From positions 36,292,501-36,356,500 of the forward strand of contig JAMPIT010000230.1 in assembly GCA_026261815.1 (NCBI GenBank): DNA of 64,000 nt. Direction: 5' to 3'. Source of the stretch: Monarcha castaneiventris obscurior. Lineage: Eukaryota > Chordata > Aves > Passeriformes > Monarchidae. Positions 45,821 to 56,500 of the stretch are shown here, piece after piece; within the stretch, counting starts at the first letter, position 1; each line of letters begins with the position of its first letter. Made by a program: the position numbers and the translations under genes. Below the pieces are notes generated by a model, which was not told where the DNA came from, searched no databases, and saw only the letters and a program-made list of their open reading frames with translations.

Positions 45821-45958
45821 GCTCTGGAGAAGACTGCAGTAGGAGCTTATGAACTTCCCATCACTAGAAGTATTTAAAAATATGTCTGTCAGGAATAATG
45901 CTGATGTAGTTTATCCTGTCCTGGGATGAGATAATCTCTTGCAGTCCAGTCTCACCCT
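45821..45958 (+). mobile_element. Old CR1 LINE 3' region, diverged
   Basis: 'gctctggagaagactgcag', 'gaacttcccatcactagaag', 'tatttaaaaatatgtctgtc', 'aggaataatgctgatgtag', 'tcctgtcctgggatgagat' and 'aatctcttgcagtccagtct' follow the CR1 3' region of an old lineage ('cccatcactggagat', 'tttaaaaata', 'ctgtcaggaatgatttagatg', 'atcctgtcttggg', 'gatctcttgaggtc'). The tail is not clearly preserved. Confidence 0.65.
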
Positions 45959-46362
45959 TCTGCACGGTGCTGTGTGAAGCTCTCTGATGTGTTGTGTGTT
46001 GCATGAGTAACCTGGAACATCTGCTTCTCTGTAGTCACCAGCCCTCCCCATCTCCCAGCACACAGAATAAGGATCCCACCACAGCGTTTTTCTGGATTTT
46101 TCAGGAATTTTGCCTTGGAAAGCTCTTTTCATGTGAAGAAGGAGTGGTTTGGCAGACAGACTCTGGCATTGCTTTCTGTCTGTCAGTCATGGGGCTGGGT
46201 GTCTTGGGAGTCTCTGTTTCTGCATGGTCCATAGAAATCCTTCAACCCATCGTGGATGGTGCCTGTACACCATTCTGGATGCATGGGCCTCTTTGAAGAG
46301 GGCTTTGCAGAGAAAACAGGAGCTTGTGTGTGAATCGATGTAGGTCTGGACATCTTGTACAT
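45959..46362. other. Unique sequence between two CR1 fragments
   Basis: No repeat recognised. Several open frames on both strands overlap here and are not recognised. Confidence 0.55.
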
Positions 46363-46460
46363 TTGTGGCACTTAGGGACATGATTTAGTGGCAGGCTTGG
46401 CAGTGCTTGGCAGTGATGGACCCAGTGATATTAAAGGTCTTTTCCAACCTGTGTGGCTCT
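46363..46460 (+). mobile_element. CR1 LINE 3' tip, decayed tail
   Basis: 'ttgtggcacttagggacatg', 'atttagtggcaggcttggc', a duplicated 'cttggcagtg', and 'ttaaaggtcttttccaacc' match the same subfamily as the copy at 16.3 kb. The 'ggttggactagatgatc' block is deleted or altered, and the ATTCTATG tail is replaced by a degenerate T/C-rich end. Confidence 0.85.
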
Positions 46461-47831
46461 CTTCTACAGTTCTGTATTTCATGTGTGACATTACCTTGTC
46501 AGAGGTGCAGAAACTCCATATTACTCCAAACTTGGGGTGCTGATGCCTGCTGCAAGCTGGAGGATTGTAGTGCAAGGAAGGACTGGGGAAAATGTGATGT
46601 AGGACAGACAAGGTTTGTCTCTCAGGAATGTAAAGTCATCCTAAAGGCTCTTGCCTTTGGCTGCACAGCTTTAGTCAGAGTTGTAAAAAATTAATTTTTC
46701 TCTTGCTGAAAATTACTGAGCACTCTCTGCAAGCATCTGTTTCTTCAGAGAGAGACAAAGTCTATGTGAAAAATGTTCTGCAGTGAGGACTGGGTGTAAT
46801 AGCAAATACCAACTAATTTTTTGGCTAGAGCTTACTCTCATTTTGACTGGTTTTGACTATATTCTTTGGCTTTCCAAAAACTGCTGTGTATAAAAAAATG
46901 GAATTTTAAATGTTTGAAAAAAAAGGGGGCCCAACCCCCTGCAGATAATTCACGTCGTCCAGAAGAGAAGAGACATGTGAGGAGCGATGCTAACAGTCTT
47001 TTGTCTCCATGTCCCCTAGTGTTTTTTTCTACTGTCTTGTTTGAAAGCAGATTGTGTGTGAAGGGTATTTAAAAATATCCAAACTGATCAGAATCATCTA
47101 TGGCATGGAGGCAGAAATAGCCGGGAAAACAAACAGACCGGAGATGAAATATGGATGAGATAGACATACCAGTGTTTCATGAAAGAGAGAGCTTAAAACC
47201 AAAAGCCAAGAAACACAAATACAGGGAGTTAAAGTACAGATACTTTATGATTCACGTTACTGTCTTCAATTAACTATGATATAGAATTGCGCAATTTTTT
47301 CCTTTCAAAAGAGAAATCCATCTCCTTGCTTATTTTTCCACTTGCTGCTTTCTGTTTAAGTTAATTCAGCAGTAATTGGATACACTGTGTCTAATTCTTA
47401 ATAAATCAACGGAACTTTATAGTGATATTGACAGTGGCTTTGCTTGCCCCATTGTTTCTATCAAGAGTTTTATTCTGCTTCAAAACAATTTGCTGTGAAC
47501 GCCCTTGTTTGTTTGCCACACTAGGCTTTGTTCTGGCTGAAAACTTTGATTTATAACTGTATATAATTGATGGCTGTGGGGTAGGTGGACTATAGCTATT
47601 GCTCCTCCTCTTTTAATCTAGCTTTGCGTAGAAATCCATGTAGTGGAGCATTCTCAAGGGAACCAGGCTGGGAAATTCTCTGTATACCCAATGGGAGGCC
47701 ATTAATCATAGTGAAGAGTCTCTTACTGGCTGCAAGCATGTTTGTGAAAGTCAGGAAAACAAAAGTGGACCACCTCAAAATGAGTGATCAAGAGAATAGA
47801 TGTTAAAGCCAATGTATTCATTGTGATACAT
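46461..47831. other. Unique noncoding stretch
   Basis: No gene recognised. The block 47230-47560 is complex, AT-rich and free of repeats, with homeodomain-type words, and looks like conserved noncoding DNA by eye. Opposing open frames at 47585-47806 (plus) and 47596-47778 (minus) shadow each other. Confidence 0.5.
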
Positions 47832-47854
47832 AAAAAAAAAAAAAAAAAAAAAAA
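47832..47854 (+). repeat. A23 run
   Basis: Twenty-three A in a row. No AATAAA hexamer precedes it at the usual distance and no target-site duplication is obvious, so a processed-pseudogene tail is not supported. Confidence 0.95.
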
Positions 47855-50343
47855 GGAGTAGTTTATGCATTAAAGTGTATTTATTCAGATGGGTTTGACA
47901 CATTTGAAGATATTTTATACACTAGTAAATAACTATAATTGTAGATATTAGATATCAGAATCCTAGGAAAATGAAATAAAAGTTTTGATGATTGCTACTG
48001 TGGATCTGAGAGAAACTTTGAAAGCACCAGGTAAGAAATGTCCAAAGCATTTGCTGAATGTGTCAGAGCTGAGCTGGTTAAAGAAATGTGCTAAAAACTC
48101 TAAAATGTCAGTGAGATTTTGATAAATATTTGTCACAAAAATGTCTGGTCCAGAACGACCAAAAAAAACCCCATGTAAACTTGTTCAAAAAATTAAAATG
48201 TACAGTTTTTTAGGAATAGTTTTTTTGCTGCAGCTCGTGCATTGTGGCTGTGGTCCAGTGCAGGTGAGGAAGCTCTCAGAGGTGGCACTCACCTGCATAC
48301 TGTGAAGCCCAAGCCCCCCCTGTTTTCAGGACTGGGGTCTCAGTGCTTCTGCAGGTCCTGCTGTCTTCTCATATCCTTCACAAAAATGTGCTGCTCAGAT
48401 GCAAACCTAATGGGTTCCAGTTGTGACTGCTCCAAAAGTATTTGTACAACAAAGTAATTGTGCTCGAATTTGAGTATAACCAAGTTGGATATGGAGTTAC
48501 AGGACGTATTTTTGTGATTAAAAATTTCTGCCCAGCAGGGAGAAATCAAGGAAGTAAAGAGGCTCAAATGCAGTTTTTAAGCACTGACAGTCTGGACTTT
48601 TTCCCATATAAATAGCTATAAACTATAGGAAGAGAGGTATTGTAATATGAAATAACAACATTAACTTTATTTACTAGACAAACAGTTGGGGTTTTTTTAC
48701 TTCAGAGGCAAATTTAATGCAGTCAAAAATAAGGCTACAGTTTGTGTTCTTATGAAGCCGTGGTAGAGCAGCACACTTAAATCAGTTTATTTACCTCACA
48801 GAAGTCTTCATGAATCTTCCTACCAATTCCTAACGATTTCAGCCCATGTACTTCAAAAGAGTTACTAAAATTCATAATTTCCTTGAAAAAGGCTTAAATG
48901 TGAAAATGGAAATAGCGCTTTCCATAAATTATAATACATTGTTTCACTCTGATAAAGTAAGGTGGAAACATTTTCTCCAGACATTGGTACAGTAAAAGCT
49001 ACAACTTATCCTGACAAAATAGTTACAAAGTTTAAAATGGCATAGCAAGCAGTAAATGAAATCTTAATACAAAATGTGGAAGAATCAATGTTCATTCTGA
49101 AGCACTAAGTATATTTTTTTTCTTAGTTTATATTGAATTTATGGCATTGGGGAATAGGAGTAAGATACTAGCTTTCCTGTGATTAAGAGAAATAAAAACT
49201 CACCATAGGCTGTCTTTTTTCCTATGTATGGAAAGGGATTCATTTCACATATATGTTTTGCCATTTCCAGTATTTGTGTCCCATTTTTATTCAATACTGC
49301 TTTATATATTAGCATGACTTAATTTCTTTTTTCTCATACTAAGTTGAAATGAAGGTACAGTCTATGTCCCAAAGATGTATATTCATGCTTGACACAAAGC
49401 ACATGTTAAGCTGTGGTTATTTCAAGTTAAGCATATACTTAAGCTGCTCTCAGCAAAGATGACTTCTGTGAGCTGCAACTTACACCCTTTATTAAATTGC
49501 AGCCTAGTCAAACTGAGTGCTGTGTCCTATTTTAGTGGTGTTCCACACGTGGGTGTAACGCTGCCACTAATCTTAAATCCCTTTTAATTACTGCCCCTTC
49601 ACTTGTTTTTTTGTTTCCTGGCATGGTGGAAGTCCAACCGGAATGAAGTCCAGGCTTAAGTGTTCATCTCAACTATTCATCTTAGCTTTCCCTATTGTTA
49701 TGTTTATGCAGAGTTTTATTAGACTCATGGGATCAAAATGTATTCTCTTAGTTTTACAAAAAATGAATAGCTTTTGTACATTCTTAGCATTTAAAGTAAA
49801 CACAGCCAGTTTTTAAAGTGCTCTTTTTTTCCCAACAACTAAAATATGGTCATATATTCTAAGCATAAATCATAATTTCATTATCAACAGAGAGAGGTCC
49901 AACGCAATATATATGTATAGTTGAATGATATAAGTGGCATTTCTGTGTAAAATGTATTCCCTTGCCCAAGTAAACACTTCATAACAACATGAGTGAAAAG
50001 GTGTATTTAAAAAACGAAGGCTTAAAGCATGTTACTTATGAGTTATACGGAATGCAGTTTTTGTAAAATATGAAGCTCACTGGATATGATCCAAAGCAGC
50101 TGAACTATGTTAAAAGGTATAATAAACAGTCATAGCTTTGCATGCAGTTATTTAATTGGCAAATAGATTTTTCTATCACTGTCACTGGCAATAGCAGCCA
50201 TTTGATACCAGGGCTTGGATTAAATGTTTCATCAGTAGTGCCTATTTAAGGATCTTTATGGAACAACAAGTTAGTCCCCTGGGCAAGCCCATGTCAACTG
50301 CAATAAAGAGATCCACACAAGTGAACGAGATGTATTTTTGCAG
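47855..50343. other. Unique noncoding stretch
   Basis: No gene or repeat recognised. A 30-bp segment at 48234-48263 is framed by a good acceptor and a CAG|GTGAGG donor and is listed separately. The blocks at about 49490-49620 and 50085-50340 have a CNE-like look. Confidence 0.55.
48234..48263 (+). other. Candidate 30-nt microexon
   Basis: The acceptor 'tagtttttttgctgcag' ends at 48233; the donor is CAG|GTGAGG with GT at 48264. The length is a multiple of three and frame 0 is open (Leu-Val-His-Cys-Gly-Cys-Gly-Pro-Val-Gln). No host gene is known, so this may be a chance pairing of sites. Confidence 0.1.
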
Positions 50344-50526
50344 GATTTACAGGGAGGCTACGATTCGCTTTTCTATCTGGATGCTTTGAAGGCTGCTTCC
50401 CATTTTGTTTCACAACAGTGTCTGCTGGTGGCAAATATTGAATACCGAACGTTGCACATCCAAAGGATTTTTATAATTTTCTTGCGGAAACGGATTTGTA
50501 AATGGTTGTCATCTTTCTGGAAATAG
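50344..50526 (+). other. Candidate exon (183 bp) with consensus splice sites
   Basis: The acceptor 'gtatttttgcag' ends at 50343, and the donor is ATAG|GTGAGT with GT at 50527-50528, a perfect 5' splice site. The length is a multiple of three. Frame 0 is open for 60 codons, and its first stop, TAG, is the very last three bases of the segment; the other two frames close early. The predicted peptide has a basic, hydrophobic C-terminal part (about residues 40-60) and matches nothing I know. If transcribed, it is more likely a noncoding-RNA exon or a premature-stop exon than an ordinary coding exon. Confidence 0.25.
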
Positions 50527-51427
50527 GTGAGTCTCTGATAAAAGCAGATATTGCAGGATTTCAGTAGTTTTAATTTTCTGGTAAATATTCTGCATCTAGA
50601 AACCTACAGATACTCCAAGTATCTGCCCTATTTTCTTCTCTCTCTTTCAGAACAAAAAGTCAGAATCCCCTGCACACCTCTCTCACCCTTTTGATAAAGA
50701 GAAAATGTAATTATCTGTGGATTTCAAGATTGCTTGACTTTATTTGGTCCACTGTCCTGCTCCCAGGGTGCTCATAAGATCTGTGCATGTAGTTAATGCT
50801 TGCTGCAATGTTTTATAATTGGTTCGTATAATACATGCATTTGTCATTTTTTAGCACATTAGTTGAATTTAGAAGCTTTTTAAAGTTAATTTTGAGTATG
50901 TATCTGTGCTTGTCATGGAGCCTCAGTTCTTCTTGGCAGCTAGATTAATTTTTCCCTGGTTGATTTTAATTTCAGGATTTTGTTTAATATTTTTCATCTT
51001 CAAATTCTTTAAGAACAGGAAAAATACGTGATATAGGTGAAACCGATTGCATCTAATGTTCGTTTTCATGTCCGTGTAACCGTGCTGGGTATAAATTTAA
51101 GTCTCAGCTGTTCATTGGCATCTTTTTGATCTGAACTGGTGATACTGCATCTAACCTCCTTAGCTAGGTTACTGCTTTCTGAGGTTGAAAAGTGGAGAGC
51201 AAATGCCTCTGAGGTTGAATTAAATGAGCCGTTTGCAACAGATTCAAACTCTCGTGAATAAGCATCTTTCAGGCTCACTTGAAACAGTTCAAACTTTTGT
51301 TTACTGACTCTTCTCTGGTGTGAAGCAGAACTTATACTACTATTACTTCAAGAATTGATTCAGGGCTTCTGGTGAGAGTAGGAGTCGTCCCATTACACAA
51401 ACTTGGCAATTTGTGTTCTCAAGAGGG
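50527..51427. other. Unique noncoding stretch
   Basis: Nothing recognised. The minus-strand open frame 51066-51278 is unrecognised. Confidence 0.6.
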
Positions 51428-51600
51428 TTTATATATGTATATATATTTTTATATATATGTATATACACACACACACACATATACTATTTATATCTCTGTG
51501 TGTACCAATTATATATGTATCCATATATTTATAAGTATTTGTATTTATAAGTTTATGTAATTGGTATATTTTTAATATATATATATATATATATATATTA
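51428..51600. repeat. Compound TA/AC microsatellite cluster
   Basis: Imperfect TATATG/TATATA arrays, an (AC)7 run at 51465-51478, interrupted TATA/TTTATAAG sequence, and a closing (AT)12 run at 51575-51598. It is likely hypervariable and able to extrude hairpins. The open frame through it is an artefact. Confidence 0.92.
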
Positions 51601-52915
51601 CTTGGTGTTTTTACTTAAACATGCTTTCTGAACAAGACTCATCATTGTGTTTTTATCATACATAGAGAAACAAAAATTCCTAACTGTACAAGGGTTCTTT
51701 TACACCAGCTGGTAGTGCAGAAATGCTTCTAAATAGTAGGACAGTATTTTACACCCACCATAATGTCTTCACAGTCATGTCAATGTAAAAGGGCATAAGT
51801 TTAATGTGCACTTAAGAGTTGCAACTGTGCAAATTTCTCTATGCAAAATGGGAAGGGGAAGCAAGGGAGCAGGTGCATGGCTCAGCCAGCCCTTTTTTCC
51901 TTTTACTCTCCTTAGTCCCTGTTGTTTGCTGTAGCCTCCTGAAGAGCTGCCAGCCAGTGTTAACTTAGATCTTGTTTGTGGGTTATATAGTCATGAATTT
52001 AGATGATTAACATCGGGCTGTTCTCATTTCATGACTTGCCTGATATGTGGTTCTTTCCTGGGCTGATGTGAATAATGGGTATTTTTATGATAGAAAGTGT
52101 CTGAGAGATATGCCTTTTTGTCCCACTCAGGCCTGTCCTGTTTGTAGTTGTATTAAAGAGTGAGTGTAGCTTTTGTCTAGAGGAGTGAAATCTTTTCATG
52201 CCTGCAATATTATCGATACTTTAAAAAAAGAAGAAAAGAAAAGGTTTCTGGTTTGAGCCCAAAGTAAAGTCCCTTCTACGTTTTACAGTAGCTTCAAAAT
52301 GGAAAGGTCTCTTCACCCTGCTTTTGTTGCACCGTTGTTATGGAATAGCATCCTGTTAAACTATAAAAAACCTACTGGCCTGTCCTTGAAAGCAAGACCT
52401 CAAGGCTCTGTCCTCCTGAAGGACTTGGAGGGAATCATCTAACTAATCAGCTATTGACTGGACAGCAGGTGGAGATTGCTTAGTTTATTGATAAATCATC
52501 AAACAAGTAGATGGAAAAAAATGTTAGTGACTAATCTGTGTGTCTCTGTATACTTAAAATCTTGAATTGTCTTCTGCCCTTGTGGCTATGTGTGCTCACT
52601 CAAGGTGGCAAGATTTTTGTGGCAACAAACATTTCTAGAGCCAAGCCATTTGAGGATGTGACTGTCTCTGAATAATTTGCATTGCTGTTGCAGAAAAAAA
52701 TAATACCATGTCATCATCACTGAATAAATCTGTCCTGTTCCATTGCTCCTCACCAGGAGCACACATCCATAGGTTTCTGTGCTCTCTCTTGTACCCTCCT
52801 CTGTGGCTTGAGGAGGCAAAAGATGTGTATCAATTTGCATGATAGTTCAGCCTTGTAACCTGGAGTGCAGTGGCTGCTAATGTGTTTTTTGGGTAGGTTT
52901 TTCTGCTTGTACAGA
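51601..52915. other. Unique noncoding stretch
   Basis: Nothing recognised apart from a short A/G-rich piece at 52222-52244. Confidence 0.6.
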
Positions 52916-53548
52916 TTAATGACCCGATTCGGAAGCTGTTCTACATGCTGGACTCCTGCTGATTTCTGTTTGTGCAGAACTGCAAGGGAAGCTAACTTTG
53001 AGCATATATCCTGGCATAATTTCTTCAGGGTCCAGTCCTGGTGCCCAGCCAGAGTTGAAATAATAATAAACTGTCCTTCGCACTTTCATCCTTCTTTCCC
53101 TCATCTTGAGGCAGAGATTTTTCCTGTCTGCTGAAGGAGGTGCACTCTGAGTACTGTGGGCATGGATAGAGGTTCTGGGGACCCCTGATGCTCCTCCAGG
53201 CCACGTCTTCAATCTGCCACAGAGCACATAGTTTGGAGACAAGAAATGAGTATTTGCTTCCTCCCTAAGTTGTTGTGCCATGAGAGTGGCTGCAGTATTT
53301 TGAGGAAAAGTTGAGCATTTCCCCAGTGCATTTATTGCGCCTTTAATTTGCACCTTCAAAACACTGTAGGTTTTCTTGAAGTTCAACAATGGAAGAGTCT
53401 GTTCCCCTTGTTGAGGCCTCCGTTTTCCATGCAGCCAATGGTTGGCCTTGTATGGACTCTTAGTTTTCAGGGAAACAGGCATGTGAGGGTCTGTCTGGCT
53501 TAAGGAATGATGGGTTTGCCTGTAGGTGATCCAAGAGTAGCTGTGCAT
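52916..53548 (-). other. Unsupported long open frame (210 codons)
   Basis: This is the longest open frame in the window. The predicted product is rich in Ser, Thr, Arg, Lys and His with no hydrophobic segment, no domain and no family I recognise. There is no sign of a poly(A) tail, LTR or CR1 coding motif around it, and the surrounding sequence is not unusually G+C-rich. It may be a chance frame, an eroded pseudogene or part of a lineage-specific transcript. Treat as noncoding unless conservation or expression shows otherwise. Confidence 0.1.
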
Positions 53549-56500
53549 GTTATCACTCTGTCAGTACCTAGAGGGCTTCACCACCTGACCCCTTCCCAGC
53601 TGTGGATATGCATCTCCAAGATGCTTACTGCTTTGTGACTGAACTATGACTTTTCCTTTTAGAAATTGTGTATTTCTGTCTCCTAGAAATAGTAATAATC
53701 CTGAAAACCCATAGAAACCTAGTTTCCTAAGAATTTAAAGATCCTATTTCTGTCCATGTTGAACAGCAGTATACTTGAACCTGAATCTTTCCTGGCTTCT
53801 TGACAATACACTTTTAAAGAGCAATTCTTCCTTGCAGTAGGCAGTTGTTCAAAGGACCTTGGAGATTTGTAATGCTAGAAGTAGCCAAGGTGAGGGTGGA
53901 TTCGTAGGTAGAGTGCAGGTGCATGTTAAATGCAATTTATCACATGGATGCCACCCTCAGGTATGTGGGTGGATGGGTTGAGAGATGCCTACCTAAAGCT
54001 TTAACTTGCTCAGTGAACACTTAATTCAGAGGATTTTCAGTTTTCACTGCTTCTAACAGCGTTCTGCAGTTGTAGTTTCACAAGATTATCTATTCTTGAA
54101 TAGGTTTTCCATTGTGTTAGGTGTAGGCACATTGCTCTGCAGAATCACTCAAGCATGGATGCCCTTTTTTTTCCCATCTAGTTGTTTCAACAACATGTCT
54201 GTTGTGACCACTGAGAGATTATCATTGCCTGGTAGGTAGTATTCTGTCTCCTAGGGGGGGATTTCATCTCTAAGTTTCCTGCACACGTTTATGGGGAAGA
54301 CTTCTATTGTGAAAATCCTTGTGTGTCTCCGCCGTCTCTTTTTCCAGCAGCACCGGACACTTAGGTTCTGATTTTAAGTGTATATTAGTGTGGCACTGTT
54401 GAGGTATCAGTGGATTGATGTGATGAAATCCTTAAGACCAAGTTATCTGATTTTGTAACTTGCATTTGGCTTGTACTGTCTCCCAAGAATATCTATTTGC
54501 GTTTTCGTCAGAGACTTCAGAGGCAGTATCTTCTCAGATATGAAAAGTAACAGCAATAAACTACATTAGCAAATCCTCCTACAAGCTTCTTCTGTTTCCT
54601 CAAACTTCATGCTTAATAGTTGCTGGTAAATATTCTCTCTTTTCATCAAAGTAGCTTGTAACGATCAGTGATTTTAAAGAATTCATGCTAAAACTGCACA
54701 GATCTGCTTAGTTATAGCTGCTAATTGACTGCAATATGAGAATAAAAAGAGGATGTATGAATCTGAAAACGCTGCAAAAAGTTTATAGGAAAGTGACTGT
54801 GATTTTGAAATGACGCTGTGTCTTTTTTGGTCATGGGTGGGTGAGACCGGATTCATTTAATGCCAACAGCAAAGCGTCATTGTCTTCAACTGGTCTGAGA
54901 TTTTGCTGTAATGGGTGTGGTGAGAGACATTTGACATTTTCACTTTGATACCTGAAACCAACACAAAAAAAAGTAAAATACTGTGGTTTCTTTTTCTGTT
55001 ACCCCGTAGAAAGTACCTCTGGTTTTTTCCGAAGTTCAGCTCGTCCCTCACAGCTGAGCTGAAAAATCAAATACCAAATCTGATACACTCGCATTCCATG
55101 TGGAAAAGAAAGCCTGGATTTGGAGTCAGTCCTACCTCTGAATAAATAGACCCTGCTTTTTCAAACAAACCTATGCTGATTAATAATGCACTGCTGTACT
55201 GTGCCAAAGTAAATTTTGCATAAGGGTAGTGAAAAAATACATGAAACTTGATAATCTGCAGTGAGTTTTAATTTTGGTTAATGTGAACTTGAAATTTAGG
55301 GGCTCAGAAGTACACTAAAACAGTAAAGAAGCTTAATCTGCTGTTGTCTCTAGGATCTGCTGCATTTTGCACAAGTTTTTTCTGTAGGTTTGTGGGGTTT
55401 TTGGTTCTTCCAAGAAAAAAACAAGTCCAGAGCTTTGATTCCTCTTTTTCTTTTCTCCCTGAGCAAAATCCCTCTAGCATGAAAAGGAAAAAGCAAGGAA
55501 GTGTAACAGTCCATAAGCCACTAAAGCATGTTGTTTATAATATGTAGTTAAAGTGTCTTTCTCCTGGTACTGGCACTTCTTAAGCCAGATGCAAAGCCCA
55601 AGCAAGCAAGCGGATGCAAGTCTGGGCTTGAGCATTGTGGGGAGACTAACTGGTGATGGTCTCTCTTGGGAATTTATGCTTCTACTGAATTCCTGAGCTT
55701 TGAGCACAGCGTTATTGGCTTTGTGCAGTCTGGATTTTGTTTCTCTGGATTGAGGTGTGCATCCACAGTGAGACTGCAGTGGAGAGAGTGAGTGAGTTCA
55801 GAAGAGTAAGGTAATGTGGTGAGAGCATGGTGGCAGTAGTAAGAAAAATGTGTACTTTGAAGTGGATGTAAACATTTAAAAATGAATACGTTTGCAGTTC
55901 GTGATTTTTCATGGTTGGCCTGAATACAAGAACACTAATGCATTGTAAAGAGATCATTTCTTTAAACACTGACAGCACCATCTTCGGTGGAGGTGAGGAA
56001 TCATATTTCAGTTTGTCAAGTTTGACCATGTTTTGTATTTATTCTTGAATTATTGCAGTGTAGCAAAAGGTGAAATTTTTGCTACAATGTGTAGTCAGTT
56101 CCTCTGTTGGCTGGTGGATCAAGCTATGCAGAGAAGCAGTTAAGACATCACTCTCCTCTTAGCTGTTTGCATTAGTTTTGCATCCAGCTGCTTTGCCTCA
56201 GCTAGTGCCCAGTTCTGTTGTGCTCGAATCAGTAAATCATGGCTAATAAACAGCAATTTGTTAATGCGATGACGTACAAAAATATGGCAGTATATATAGG
56301 GCTATGGCTTTTACATGCTAATGAGCTCTCTGTTCGTTATTGTATAATTCTTCCCCATTGCCTTTCTGTGATGGAAGTGCTCTGTTCACAGCTCCTGCCA
56401 TGTGCAGTGTCCCCATGGAGACCGTGTGTGGCTTACACCTCCCTTTTTTATCTAATAAGTTCCTAGATGCTTGTAGAAGCTTCTCTGAAATACATTGTGA

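Noticed and set aside
47585..47854. Processed pseudogene ending in the A23 run
   Set aside because: No AATAAA at 10-30 bases before the run, no recognisable parent protein in the 73-codon frame and no target-site duplication seen.
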